Part shown: piece by piece, positions 8,669-19,529 of the stretch | Numbering within the stretch: position 1 is the first letter of the stretch | Layout: each line of letters opens with the position of its first letter | Source of the DNA: Burkholderiales bacterium RIFOXYD12_FULL_59_19 | GTDB lineage: Bacteria; Pseudomonadota; Gammaproteobacteria; Burkholderiales; Burkholderiaceae_C | DNA length: 41,493 nt | NCBI GenBank assembly: GCA_001771065.1 | Contig: MESQ01000033.1 | Location: 1-41,493 of the forward strand | Direction: 5' to 3' | Translations under genes and position numbers: made by a program | Notes under the pieces: model-generated | The model's database searches: none | What the model saw: the letters and a program-made list of their open reading frames with translations, nothing else | What the model was told of the DNA's origin: nothing

Positions 8669-9262
8669 ATGAAAAATATCGTTATTTTGATCTCAGGCGG
8701 CGGCTCCAACATGGCCGCCATTGTGAAAACCGCACAGCGCGAGCGCTGGGCAGATTGCTACGGTGCCCGGGTGGCCGCTGTCATCAGCAACAAGGCGCAG
8801 GCACAAGGTTTGCAATTTGCCAGCGCACAGGGCATTGTCACCGAGGTGCTGGACCACAGGTCGTATCCGAGTCGGGAGGCTTTTGATGCCGCGCTGGCGC
8901 AGCTGATTGACCGGTATGACGACCCTGGTCAACCGGTGCTGGTGCTGCTGGCGGGCTTCATGCGCATTCTGACGCCGGGGTTTGTGAATCGTTATGCCGG
9001 TCGCCTGGTCAATATCCACCCGTCGCTCCTTCCCGCCTTTGCCGGCTTGCACACGCACCAGCGCGCCATTGATGCCGGTTGTCAGGTCGCAGGGGCCACG
9101 GTGCATCGGGTCACTCCCGAGCTGGACCATGGCCCGATCCTGGCGCAGGCTGTGGTACCGGTACTGCCAGGTGATACGGCAGACACGCTGGCGGCGCGGG
9201 TGCTGACACAGGAGCATTTGATTTACCCGCAGGCGGTGGCTCAATTGCTACGGAAAATGTAG
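8669..9262 (+). CDS. purN: Phosphoribosylglycinamide formyltransferase, GART
   Basis: A 197-residue enzyme of de novo purine synthesis, transferring formyl from 10-formyl-THF to GAR in the cytoplasm. Motifs match E. coli PurN with a nine-residue offset: substrate loop SGGGSNM near residues 9-15, catalytic Asn115 and His117 in NIHPSLLPAF, and Asp153 in ELDHGPI. I chose ATG 8669 (MKNIVILISGG), since the longer open frame upstream lies opposite yceH and lacks homology. The length is slightly below the common 200-215. Confidence 0.95.
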   Translation: MKNIVILISGGGSNMAAIVKTAQRERWADCYGARVAAVISNKAQAQGLQFASAQGIVTEVLDHRSYPSREAFDAALAQLIDRYDDPGQPVLVLLAGFMRILTPGFVNRYAGRLVNIHPSLLPAFAGLHTHQRAIDAGCQVAGATVHRVTPELDHGPILAQAVVPVLPGDTADTLAARVLTQEHLIYPQAVAQLLRKM

Positions 9263-9292
9263 CTGCATACCACCTCGACCATTAAGGCCGAT

Positions 9293-10132
9293 TTAGCTTG
9301 ACCGGGTCGCGTTGGCAAATCGGGCCAAGTCGGTGTCTGCCGTCTCCATGTGTTTCAAAAACCTGTCGCCGAGGAATTCTTCCAGATCCGCCATTACCAG
9401 GTTTTCGTTGGCAATTTTGAGTGAAATCGTGTTGAGCCTGGCAATCAGCTCGTGATGCTCTTGCGTATGGGTTTCGATGTTCGGATAGCGCAGGCGCCGC
9501 ATCAACTCTTCTTCGTGCGAGAGGTGTGTGCGCATGTATTGGAACAGCCGCATGGCAGAGATGACCTGTCCTTCGTGGGAGGTTGCAGCCAGGATATAAA
9601 CCGCACGTTTGAACAACTCCCGGTGTTGTTCGTCAATGGCCGGGTCGCCGATCGCGTAACTGTCTTTCCATTCGAGTCGCGTCGCAAACTGGCTGATTTC
9701 GGATTCCACCCAATTCAGCGCGCTGGCATAATTTTCAAACACCTGGCTTTGTATGCCAGCGTCTAGATAACACTTCAGAAATTCTGGCGCCATCAACAGG
9801 CCATTTTCGATGTCGGGCTCGAAAACCAGGGCAACAACCGGCTTGGCCTTCGTATTTTCATACCGCGATTTGAGATAGACCGCAAAATTCTGCATGGCTG
9901 CGGGCGGTATCAAGGCGCTTTGCTGGAAGGTGACGATCTGTCCCCAGCGGCCCTGTTGCGCCAGTCGCTGAATGAATCCGGTGATGGTGGGGGGAATGGC
10001 TTCCACAATGTCCTTAAACGGTCCCCTTGCCGTGGCGTGCAGAATGCGCCCTTGAACACGGTACTCGATCTGATCGTGTACCTTGAACGGTGTCGTGGGT
10101 ATGGCGTCCGACGGACCCTTTTGAAAGCCCAT
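9293..10132 (-). CDS. Protein with an unknown N-terminal domain and a C-terminal bacteriohemerythrin domain
   Basis: A 279-residue protein starting at ATG 10130-10132 (MGFQKGP); the frame runs upstream to 10246 but that part is not family-like. Residues about 1-145 form a domain I do not recognise with certainty: YRVQGRILHATARGPFKDIV and an ALIPPAAMQNF segment recall small STAS-like or regulatory modules. From about 150, the hemerythrin pattern appears: W-DSYAIGDPAIDEQHRELF, then HLSHEEELM, HTQEHHELI and KHMETAD, together giving the His and carboxylate ligands of a di-iron O2-binding site. Likely roles are oxygen or redox sensing or iron-oxygen storage. It is not in an evident operon. Confidence 0.82.
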   Translation of the reverse strand: MGFQKGPSDAIPTTPFKVHDQIEYRVQGRILHATARGPFKDIVEAIPPTITGFIQRLAQQGRWGQIVTFQQSALIPPAAMQNFAVYLKSRYENTKAKPVVALVFEPDIENGLLMAPEFLKCYLDAGIQSQVFENYASALNWVESEISQFATRLEWKDSYAIGDPAIDEQHRELFKRAVYILAATSHEGQVISAMRLFQYMRTHLSHEEELMRRLRYPNIETHTQEHHELIARLNTISLKIANENLVMADLEEFLGDRFLKHMETADTDLARFANATRSS

Positions 10133-10270
10133 GTTTCGATTGTCCTGCAGTGTGTGGTTGACGATTGTGAGGCAAAAATGCGACGAACAACACACAAAAT
10201 GAACGGCAGATCCAGGCGCACGATAGACAAGACCATAGGTCGACACTTTCGCGCTGGCCTTGGTCTGATG

Positions 10271-11472
10271 CTACTCGTGCCGCAGCGCCTCGATCGGGTC
10301 CAGCCGGGCCGCCCGGCGCGCCGGGAAGTAGCCAAATAACACGCCGATGCCGGCCGAGAAAACGAAGGAAAGCAGGTTCACGCCCGGATTGAAGACAAAC
10401 GGTACTTCCATGAAGCGGGACAGGCCGATCGACGCGCCGGTGGCCAGCACGATGCCGATCACCCCGCCCAGGGCAGCCAGCACCACGGCTTCAATTAAAA
10501 ACTGCAGCAGCACCTCGCGCTCCAGCGCGCCAATGGCCAGGCGCAGGCCGATTTCTCGGGTGCGCTCGGTCACGCTCACCAGCATGATGTTCATGATGCC
10601 GATGCCGCCCACAAGCAGACTCACCGCCGCCACCGCACCGAGCAGTGTGGTCATGACCTTGGTGGTGCCGGACAGGGTTTCGCCGAGTTGTTTGGTGTCG
10701 AGCACATTGAAGTTGTCTTCGTCAGTTGTGGCGAGTTTGCGCCGTTCGCGCAGCAGTTCGGTAATGCCTGACTTGACGCGTTCCGGGTCGGCGCCGTCCG
10801 CCATCGACACCATCAGGGTGTTCACGCGGGTGTTGCCGGTGATGCGGCGCTGCAGCGTGTGCAGCGGCATCAGCACCACGTCGTCCTGGTCGTTGCCAAA
10901 AGCGCCCTGGCCCTTTGCTGCGAGCACACCAATGACCTCGCAGCTGATCTGCTTGACACGCATGGCGCTACCCACCGCCGCGCGGCTACCAAACAGCTCG
11001 CGGCGCACGGTCTCCCCGATCAGGCAGACGCCCGCGCCGGCCAACTGCTCGTCGTCGGTAAAGTCACGGCCATCGGCCAGTTTCCAGTTGCCGGTGAACA
11101 GCCACTGGTTGGTGCTGCCGATGATGCTGCTGCTCCAGTTGCGGCCATCGAGTACCAGCACGGCACCGCTGCGGGCCTCGGGGGCCACCGCTGCGATGCC
11201 GCCAAGTTGGCTGGCAATGGCCTCGGCATCGGCTTCCTTAAAAGCCGGCGCACCGCCGCCGCCGCCCATCATGCGCTGACCTGGGCGCACTTGCAGCAGG
11301 TTGGTGCCCAGGCCGGATATCTGATTTTGAATGGCGAGGGTGGCACCGTTGCCCACGGTGACCATGGTGATGACGGCGCTGACCCCGATCACGATGCCCA
11401 AAATGGTTAAAAACGAGCGCAGCAGGTTGCGCCGGATCGATCGCATGGAAAGCAGCAGGGTACTGAGCCACA

Positions 11473-11473
<1 letters not shown>
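10271..11473 (-). CDS. MacB-type ABC transporter permease (FtsX domain)
   Basis: A 400-residue inner-membrane protein. The N-terminal membrane segment is in RNLLRSFLTILGIVIGVSAV (about residues 15-34), followed by a large periplasmic MacB-PCD domain (about 50-245) and three C-terminal helices of the FtsX domain, including GIGIMNIMLVSVTERTREIG, which couples to the ATPase. It ends in LDPIEALRHE, the usual MacB/LolC tail. E. coli MacB fuses this to the ATPase; here the two are separate genes whose stop and start overlap (TGATG). With MacA and the NodT-like outer-membrane factor it would form a mechanotransmission efflux pump for macrolides, peptides, siderophores or lipids; the substrate is unknown. 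Confidence 0.92.
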
Positions 11474-12221
<748 letters not shown>

Positions 12222-12225
<4 letters not shown>

Positions 12226-13535
12226 GGCTTGCTGGCGGCGCCTGCGCGCTGGTCGGTGATCACGGCCATGCCCTCAAGCAGGTCACCGCCGGTGATTTCG
12301 GTCATGCGGCCGTCGCTGATGCCGGGGCTGACATTGACGGCTACCGGCGTGCCGCCTTGTAGCACCCAGACTTGTTTGGCGGTACCGCCAGTGGCTGTTT
12401 TGCGGGCACCGTTGCGTGGCATACGCGGCATCACGCTGGACATGATGCCGCCGCTGGCCTGTGGTGTGACGGTGGTTTGCGGCGTGAAGCGCAGCGCGGT
12501 GTTGGGGACCAGCAGCACATTTTTGCGTTCGACTGCCGTGATGGTGCTGGTGGCGGTCATGCCGGGGCGCAGGCTCAGGTCGTCGTTTTTGACATCAAGC
12601 AAAGTTTGGTAAGTGACCACGTTGTCGGTGATGGTGGAACCATAGGCCACCCGGGTGATCTTGGCCGGAAAGCGCCGACCAGGGAACGCGCTCACCGTAA
12701 AGCTGGCTGGCTGGCCGATCTTGACGCGCCCCACATCGGCCTCGTCCACGTTCACCTGCAGGCGCATCTGGCGCAGGTCTTCGGCCACGGTGAACAGCGT
12801 CACCGCCTGCAGCGAAGCGGCCACGGCGTTGCCGGGATCGACCGAGCGCGTCAACACCACACCGTCGGTGGGCGAACGGATCGACGCTTTGGATCGGTTG
12901 GTTTCGTCGGTGGCCAAGGCAGCGCGCGCTGAGTCCACATTGGCGCGGGCGCTGGCCTCGGCCGCCACGGCACGGTCAAGGGCGGCACGGGCGCTGTCTA
13001 GCTCGGCTTTGGACGGCACCTTGCCACCCGACAATTTGGCCACTTCTTCGAACCGTGCCAGGCTGGCATTACTTTCCTTGACGGTGGCAACCGTTTGCGC
13101 CAATTGCGCCTGGGCGCTGGCCAGCGCGGCACGCGAGCGCAGCACCTGATCGCTGAGCTTGGCGGTGTCCAGTTCGACCAGCACCTGGCCTTTTTTGATG
13201 TGGTCATTCACATCCACCAGCACACGCAGCACGGTGCCCGAGAGCTCGCTGCCAATGCTGACCGAGCGGGTGGGTTGCAGCGTGCCATTAGCGGTCACGG
13301 TGAGCGTCAGGTCGCCTTTGCTGGCGGGCTCGGTGACATAGCTGGGGGCTGCGCTGCGCTGCTGGCTTTGCTGCCAATAAGCGACGCCGCCAGCGCTGGC
13401 GATGAGTACCACCAGTGTGGCCCACAGCGTGCTACGGCGCCACCAGACTTTTTTGCCAGGTGCTTGCAAGAGTGCTTGCAGCTCACTGGGTTCAGGGCTC
13501 GGGGCTTTGGGGATTTTTTGCGATGGTTCAGTCAT
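12222..13535 (-). CDS. macA: Periplasmic adaptor (membrane fusion) protein of a MacAB-type efflux system
   Basis: A 437-residue adaptor. A single N-terminal membrane helix (STLWATLVVLIASAGGVAYW, about residues 36-55) is followed by a lipoyl-like half motif (GELSGTVLRVLVDVNDHIKKG type), a long alpha-hairpin coiled coil (about 125-215) rich in Ala, Ser and Asp repeats, the second lipoyl half RSPTDGVVLTRSVDPGNAV, a beta-barrel and a membrane-proximal domain. It bridges the ABC permease to the outer-membrane factor. It is longer than E. coli MacA by an N-terminal cytoplasmic segment of about 35 residues. It belongs to a four-gene minus-strand operon. Confidence 0.92.
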
Positions 13536-13557
13536 AGGGTGCTCATTGTCTTGTTCA

Positions 13558-14943
13558 TTACCAGCCGCCGCCCATGGCCTTGATCAGTCGCACATGGCCA
13601 CTGCTGAGGTCGGCTTGCAGGCTGGCTACGCTGTCTTGCGCGCCCAGCAGGGTGCGCTGGGTTTGCAGCACGGTCTGGAAATCAACCAGACCGCTGCTGT
13701 AACGGTTTTGTGCCAGCAGGGCGGCGTTGTTGGCGGCACTGGCGGCTTGCTGCAGGTAGCCCAGCCGTTCGCGGTCATTGCGCAGGGCAATCAGGGCGTC
13801 TTCAACTTCCTGGAGTGCCGTCAGCAAGGTGCTTTGGTAGCTGGCCCGGGTTTGCGCCAGCGTCGCTTGCTGGGCCCGCACCTGGGCTTTGGAAGCGCCC
13901 CCGTCGAGCACTGGCACCGACACACTGCCAAGGATCTGGGTGGCCAGGGCCGCCCCGTTGCTGAAACCCGCCAGCGTGAGCGCGGTCAGGCCCAACGAGC
14001 CGCCCAACCTGAAGCTGGGCAAACGGGCCGCTTCGGCAGCATCAACGGCGGCCAGCGCGGCGGTGATGCGTGCCTCGGCGGCACGTACGTCGGCGCGCTG
14101 ACGCAGGCTGTCGGCCGGAATCACATCAACCAGCTGCGTGGCAACCTGGGGGATGGGCAGGACGGCCAGCAACAGGGTATCGAGCTCATGGGGGCGTTGA
14201 CCGGTAAGGACGGCCAGGCTGTGTCGCGTTTTGGCCAGGCTGCTCTGCAAGGCGGGGACTTGTGCTGCAGTTTGAGACACTGCGGTCTGGGCCTGCTCGA
14301 CTTCGAGCGAGGTGATCAGGCCGGCTTGCGCGCGCCACTGGGTGATTTGCAGCGTTTCCTGCTGGCTGTTCAAGTTGTGTTGGGCAATACCCAGCTGCGC
14401 TTGCAGGCTGCGCAGTTGAATGTAGGCCAGAGCGACCTCGGCGGTCATGCTCAGCTGCACATCGCGCAGACTGGCTTTGGCGGCTTGCAGGTCGGCTTCG
14501 CTGTTGGCCACCGCGCTTTGCCGGGCACCAAAGACGTCAAGTTCCCAACTGGCGTCCAGCCCGCCTCTGAAGTTGACGCTGGCATCGGCGCCCTCTGAGG
14601 TGCTGCGCTGTACTGAGCCGGACACTGTGAGGTTGGGGCGGGTGGCGGCCAGCTTCACATCGCGCAGTGCACGTGCCTGTTGCAATGCGGCTTGGGCTGA
14701 GAGGATGCCGGGGTTGGCCTGCATGGCCCGGGCAATCAGCTCAGTCAGCAGGGGGTCGTGAAAGTCATTCCACCAAGTGGCCTGAGTGACCTGGCTTACC
14801 GTGGCATCCGGGATGTCATCTTGGTTCAAAGTGGTGCAACCGCTCAACAGCAAGCCCAGCGACAGCGCCATGACGTATGCCAAAGGGCGGGGGGTGCGCG
14901 TTGGGATGGGCCGGGGCAGGGGGTGTTTGGGGCGCGAGAGCAT
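13558..14943 (-). CDS. NodT/OprM-family outer-membrane efflux lipoprotein
   Basis: A 461-residue TolC-like outer-membrane factor. An atypically proline-rich N-terminus (about residues 1-22) precedes a lipoprotein signal, ALSLGLLLSGC, with Cys36 as the lipidation site; ATG at residue 25 might be the true start and would give a normal-length signal. Two OEP repeats follow, with long helical stretches (SAQAALQQARALRDVKLAATRP; QAQTAVSQTAAQVPALQSS), ending in a NodT-type tail. As first gene of the minus-strand operon with macA, ATPase and permease, it supplies a dedicated exit duct. Confidence 0.92.
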   Translation of the reverse strand: MLSRPKHPLPRPIPTRTPRPLAYVMALSLGLLLSGCTTLNQDDIPDATVSQVTQATWWNDFHDPLLTELIARAMQANPGILSAQAALQQARALRDVKLAATRPNLTVSGSVQRSTSEGADASVNFRGGLDASWELDVFGARQSAVANSEADLQAAKASLRDVQLSMTAEVALAYIQLRSLQAQLGIAQHNLNSQQETLQITQWRAQAGLITSLEVEQAQTAVSQTAAQVPALQSSLAKTRHSLAVLTGQRPHELDTLLLAVLPIPQVATQLVDVIPADSLRQRADVRAAEARITAALAAVDAAEAARLPSFRLGGSLGLTALTLAGFSNGAALATQILGSVSVPVLDGGASKAQVRAQQATLAQTRASYQSTLLTALQEVEDALIALRNDRERLGYLQQAASAANNAALLAQNRYSSGLVDFQTVLQTQRTLLGAQDSVASLQADLSSGHVRLIKAMGGGW

Positions 14944-15094
14944 CGGGAGGATTTGTGCTTTGAAAAGGGGTAGTTTGATTGGTTTGGCCTGGGAGGGGGC
15001 AACGTTGGGTTTCTTCTATTGTGCAACTTCATTTTGCCAGCCTCAATTCTGAACGGTGAAGATGGGTAAAGTTCCCGTGGGACAATCGCAGGCT

Positions 15095-16366
15095 ATGCAT
15101 CCAAAAGCCCTGCTTGACGCCTGTTCTGAACTGGTTCGTCTCACCCTCAAATTTGACCACCCGGCTGATGCCATCGTGTCGCGATTTTTTCGTGAACACC
15201 GTGGCCTTGGGCCGCGTGAACGCGCCACCCTGGCCGAGACGGTCTACACCGTCCTTCGCAAAAAGCTGTTGTTTGACCATTTTGCGCCATCTGGCAGTGG
15301 CCCCAAAGAGCGCCGCCTGGCTATCCTGGGGTTTTACGGCCCCGGCGACTTCTTGCGCAGTGCCCTGACCGAACAGGAAATCAACTGGCTTGACCAATGC
15401 GAAAAAATTAAGATTGAGGACCTGATGGAGCGCCACCGTCACAACCTGCCCGAGTGGTTGGTGCAGCCGCTCAAGGACCAACTGGGTGACGGGTTCTGGC
15501 CCTTGGTGGAGAGTTTCAACAAAGGCGCCGGGCTGGATTTACGCGTCAACGCGTTCAAGGCCAAGCGCGCCGATGTGCAAAAAGAGCTGGCCGCCCTGGG
15601 TATCAAGGCCGTGCCAACGCCTTATTCGCCGTGGGGATTGCGCATTGCCGGCAAACCGTCGCTTAACAAAATGGAAGCCTTCAAGCGTGGCGACTTCGAA
15701 GTACAGGACGAAGGCTCGCAACTGTTGGCCATGTTGCTTGACGCCAAGCGCGGCGAGATGGTGGTCGACTTTTGTGCTGGTGCCGGCGGCAAGACGCTGG
15801 CCATTGGAGCGGCCATGCGCAGCACCGGGCGCCTCTATGCATTTGACACCTCGGCGGGTCGGCTTGATGCGTTCAAGTCGCGGCTGGCGCGCAGTGGTTT
15901 GTCCAATGTGCACCCTGCCGCCATTGCGCATGAACGTGATGAGCGTGTCAAGCGCTTGAGCGGCAAGATTGACCGCGTGTTGGTCGATGCGCCTTGCACC
16001 GGCATGGGCACGCTGCGACGTAACCCTGATTTGAAATGGCGCCAAAACCAGACCGCAGTCGATGAAATGACAGTCAAACAAACGGCCATATTGCAAAGTG
16101 CGGCGCGCCTGCTCAAATCTGGAGGTCGCCTGGTCTATGCCACCTGCAGCGTGCTGCCGCAGGAAAACGAAGCCATTGCACTGGCTTTTTCCGAGGCCAA
16201 CCCTGACTTTGTGCCGCTGGATGTGGGCGAGGTTCTTGTAGGGCTTAAAGTGGAAAATGCTGCAAATTTGTGCAGTGGTGGTGATAATCAGCAACGATTT
16301 TTACGGCTGTGGCCGCATCGGCATCAGACCGATGGCTTCTTCGCTGCAGTTTGGCAGCGTCAATAA
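15095..16366 (+). CDS. RsmB/NOP-family class I SAM-dependent RNA m5C methyltransferase
   Basis: A 423-residue RNA cytosine-5 methyltransferase. An N-terminal helical NusB-like region (about residues 1-120) leads to the Rossmann core: SAM motif I DFCAGAGGKTLAIGAAM near 225-240, DAPCTGMGTLRRNP with Cys301, and ATCSVLPQENE with catalytic Cys351. Both cysteines needed in the m5C mechanism are present. Family knowledge points to 16S rRNA C967-like modification, but the Burkholderiales subgroup is divergent from E. coli RsmB. I prefer ATG 15095 (MHPKALLDACSEL); frames from 15056 and 15062 extend it by 11-13 unlike residues. Confidence 0.88.
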   Translation: MHPKALLDACSELVRLTLKFDHPADAIVSRFFREHRGLGPRERATLAETVYTVLRKKLLFDHFAPSGSGPKERRLAILGFYGPGDFLRSALTEQEINWLDQCEKIKIEDLMERHRHNLPEWLVQPLKDQLGDGFWPLVESFNKGAGLDLRVNAFKAKRADVQKELAALGIKAVPTPYSPWGLRIAGKPSLNKMEAFKRGDFEVQDEGSQLLAMLLDAKRGEMVVDFCAGAGGKTLAIGAAMRSTGRLYAFDTSAGRLDAFKSRLARSGLSNVHPAAIAHERDERVKRLSGKIDRVLVDAPCTGMGTLRRNPDLKWRQNQTAVDEMTVKQTAILQSAARLLKSGGRLVYATCSVLPQENEAIALAFSEANPDFVPLDVGEVLVGLKVENAANLCSGGDNQQRFLRLWPHRHQTDGFFAAVWQRQ

Positions 16367-16387
16367 AACGACTAGAGAGACAAATTA

Positions 16388-17578
16388 ATGGACGCATTGT
16401 TGGAATGGGCGGCGAACGGGTACTGGAACCTGAACGCCTGGCAATTGGTGTTGTTTACCTTGGGCATGACGCATGTCACCATGCTCAGCGTCACCATTTT
16501 TTTACACCGTCATCAGGCCCACCGTGCGCTGGATTTGCACCCTTTGGCCTCGCATTTTTTTCGCTTCTGGTTGTGGCTGACCACCGGTCAGGTGACTAAG
16601 GAATGGGCCTCCATTCACCGCAAGCACCACGCCAAATGCGAGCAGCCGGATGACCCACACAGTCCGCATGTGTACGGCATCAAGACGGTGCTGTTGCAAG
16701 GCTACGAGTTGTACCGCAAAGAAGCGCAAAACAAGGAAACCCTGGCGCGTTTTGGCCACGGCACACCCAATGACTGGATTGAGCGCAATCTCTATAGCCG
16801 GTTCTCTTTTACTGGTGTGGCGCTGATGCTGCTGCTTGATTTGGTGCTGTTTGGCGTGGCTGGCCTAGCCGTGTGGGCAGTGCAAATGGCCTGGACACCG
16901 GTGATGGCTGCCGGTATTGTGAACGGCGCGGCACATTACTGGGGGTATCGCAATTTTGAGGCGCCTGATGCCAGCACCAATATTTCGCCCTGGGGTATTT
17001 TGATTGCTGGCGAGGAACTGCACAACAACCACCACACCTATCCGACCTCGGCCAAGTTGTCGGTCAAGCCCTATGAATTTGACATTGGGTGGCTGTACAT
17101 CAGCCTGCTGCAGCGGGTCGGTTTGGCCAGGGTCAAAAAGACGCCGCCCCGCCTGGCCTTGGGCGCCGTGCGCGCCACGGCTGACGAGCAAACGCTGGAA
17201 GCCCTGATTCAAAACCGGTTTGAGTTGATGGCGACCTATGCGCGCAGCATGCGCCTGGCGCTTGATGGTGAGCTGAGTGACCTGAAAGCGCGCAGCGCGG
17301 ATGCCACCGTGCTCAAGGCGGCCCGCAACTGGTTGCACCGCGACATTGAAAAAGTGCCGGCGGGTGCTGTGGCCCAGCTGGCCGTGGTGCGCGCCGCGTC
17401 ACCGGTGCTCGACAAAATGGTGCTGATGCGCGAAGAGCTGCGCCAGTTGTGGTTGAACCGCTCCCACACGCGGGAACAACTGGCAGCAGATTTGCAGGCC
17501 TGGTGCCAGCGCGCCGAAGCCAGCGGCATTGCCGCCTTGCAAGAGTTTTCTTTAAGACTGCGCGCAGTCCGGGCCTGA
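16388..17578 (+). CDS. DesA/SCD-type acyl-lipid or acyl-CoA fatty acid desaturase
   Basis: A 396-residue membrane di-iron desaturase. Three histidine boxes are intact: HRHQAH (residues 40-45), HRKHH (77-81) and HNNHH (212-216), placed between hydrophobic segments as in delta-9 desaturases. It would introduce a double bond in membrane fatty acids, contributing to fluidity. A C-terminal region of about 130 residues beyond the desaturase core (from about 260; helical, charged, with LKARSADATVLKAARNWL) is longer than in minimal stearoyl-CoA desaturases but typical of betaproteobacterial DesA. It follows the methyltransferase gene by 21 bases and ends at a strong bidirectional terminator. Confidence 0.92.
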   Translation: MDALLEWAANGYWNLNAWQLVLFTLGMTHVTMLSVTIFLHRHQAHRALDLHPLASHFFRFWLWLTTGQVTKEWASIHRKHHAKCEQPDDPHSPHVYGIKTVLLQGYELYRKEAQNKETLARFGHGTPNDWIERNLYSRFSFTGVALMLLLDLVLFGVAGLAVWAVQMAWTPVMAAGIVNGAAHYWGYRNFEAPDASTNISPWGILIAGEELHNNHHTYPTSAKLSVKPYEFDIGWLYISLLQRVGLARVKKTPPRLALGAVRATADEQTLEALIQNRFELMATYARSMRLALDGELSDLKARSADATVLKAARNWLHRDIEKVPAGAVAQLAVVRAASPVLDKMVLMREELRQLWLNRSHTREQLAADLQAWCQRAEASGIAALQEFSLRLRAVRA

Positions 17579-17600
17579 GAAACCGGCCAGACAGATGTAA

Positions 17601-17625
17601 AAAAGCCCGCGAACTGCGGGCTTTT
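17601..17625. terminator. Bidirectional intrinsic terminator between the desaturase gene and rpmG
   Basis: A perfect ten-base-pair stem (AAAAGCCCGC / GCGGGCTTTT) with a five-base loop, with A-run on one side and T-run on the other. It serves the plus-strand desaturase gene and, read in reverse, the minus-strand rpmB-rpmG operon. Confidence 0.9.
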
Positions 17626-17643
17626 TGTTGAAATGAAATTGAA

Positions 17644-17814
17644 TTACTTCAGTTTCATTTCCTTGTAATCCACGTGCTTGCGAGCTTTAGGATCAAATTT
17701 CTTGATCAGCAATTTCTCGGGGGTGGTTTTTTTGTTCTTGTCGGTCGTGTAGAAGTGACCGGTGCCTGCTGTTGATTCCAGCTTGATTTTTTCGCGTCCG
17801 CCTTTGCTAGCCAT
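17644..17814 (-). CDS. rpmG: 50S ribosomal protein L33
   Basis: A 56-residue protein read on the minus strand from the ATG at 17812-17814: [20 protein letters not shown], then [20 protein letters not shown] and [16 protein letters not shown]. This is the zinc-free (C-minus) form of L33, with no CxxC pairs. It lies 22 bases behind rpmB, the standard rpmB-rpmG order, and ends close to the bidirectional terminator. Confidence 0.97.
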   Translation of the reverse strand: MASKGGREKIKLESTAGTGHFYTTDKNKKTTPEKLLIKKFDPKARKHVDYKEMKLK

Positions 17815-17836
17815 GATAGTCTTTCAGTAAATGGGT

Positions 17837-18070
17837 TTAGGCTTGACCACGTGCGCGCAGGTCTGCGAGCACAGCGTCGATACCGTTTTTGTCGATCAAA
17901 CGCAGACCGGCATTCGAGATACGCAAGCGGATCCAGCGGTTTTCAGACTCTACCCAGAAACGGCGGTATTGCAGGTTCGGCAGGAACCGGCGCTTGGTTT
18001 TGTTGTTGGCGTGGGAAACATTGTTCCCAACCATTGGGCCTTTGCCCGTGACTTCACATACGCGTGCCAT
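17837..18070 (-). CDS. rpmB: 50S ribosomal protein L28
   Basis: A 77-residue protein starting at the ATG at 18068-18070 ([20 protein letters not shown]), with the family's [11 protein letters not shown] and [15 protein letters not shown] segments and the C-terminal [13 protein letters not shown]. The open frame extends upstream to 18193, but that extension is not part of L28. It heads the rpmB-rpmG operon; the promoter should lie within about 18071-18230. Confidence 0.97.
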   Translation of the reverse strand: MARVCEVTGKGPMVGNNVSHANNKTKRRFLPNLQYRRFWVESENRWIRLRISNAGLRLIDKNGIDAVLADLRARGQA

Positions 18071-18521
18071 GTGGACACTCCGATACTTTAAACGGCCCTG
18101 ACTGACGCCAGAAGCCTCACCTCGCCAAGAAAAGGGTGGCGGTAACCCGTCTGCTGCCCAATTCTTCATGGAGTAAGCAACAAAGCCTGACATTATAGCC
18201 CGGGTTCCATAAGCGGCCGATTCGCATGACTGGGGATTAACAGGCGGTTTTCACGCACGGCACGGCGACTGGGTCATGCGCATGCGGTTTTGGAGCGAAA
18301 TCACGCGCGAGCTTGCTGAAAAGCACGCGGAATGTTTCCCGCGCGCGCCTTTCACTCCAAAGCCCGGTCACATGACCCAATCACCATGCCTCAAGGTGTT
18401 TGAGAATGCAGAAGCGGCTAAAAGGTATTGGGCTTTTAGCCACCCCACTCTCGATGGTATGAAGCCGCAGCGGGTGAAACCCAACGCCCAACTGCGCGGG
18501 GGGAATTAACGAATCGGCATT
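18071..18521. other. 451-base intergenic region without a convincing gene
   Basis: Between the rpmB start and the trxB stop. The part near rpmB must hold the ribosomal operon promoter, although I see no unambiguous -35/-10 pair. The right part carries one copy of a dispersed 47-base repeat (18345-18391). A 77-codon plus-strand frame (18276-18509) crosses that repeat but matches nothing I know. Confidence 0.6.
18345..18391 (+). repeat. Dispersed 47-base repeat, copy A
   Basis: Matches 29294-29340 at about 41 of 47 positions without gaps; the core CCAAAGCCCGGTCACATG is identical and differences are mostly transitions. Flanks outside the 47 bases diverge. Both copies lie in intergenic DNA upstream of a minus-strand gene. 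The nature of the element is unknown. Confidence 0.7.
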
Positions 18522-19502
<981 letters not shown>

Positions 19503-19529
19503 TTAAGCGTGAGTTTAAAGAAAACTGAA

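Noticed and set aside
18276..18509. A 77-codon plus-strand open frame between rpmB and trxB
   Set aside because: No family resemblance, no Shine-Dalgarno, and part of it is the 47-base dispersed repeat. Kept only as a note in the intergenic entry.
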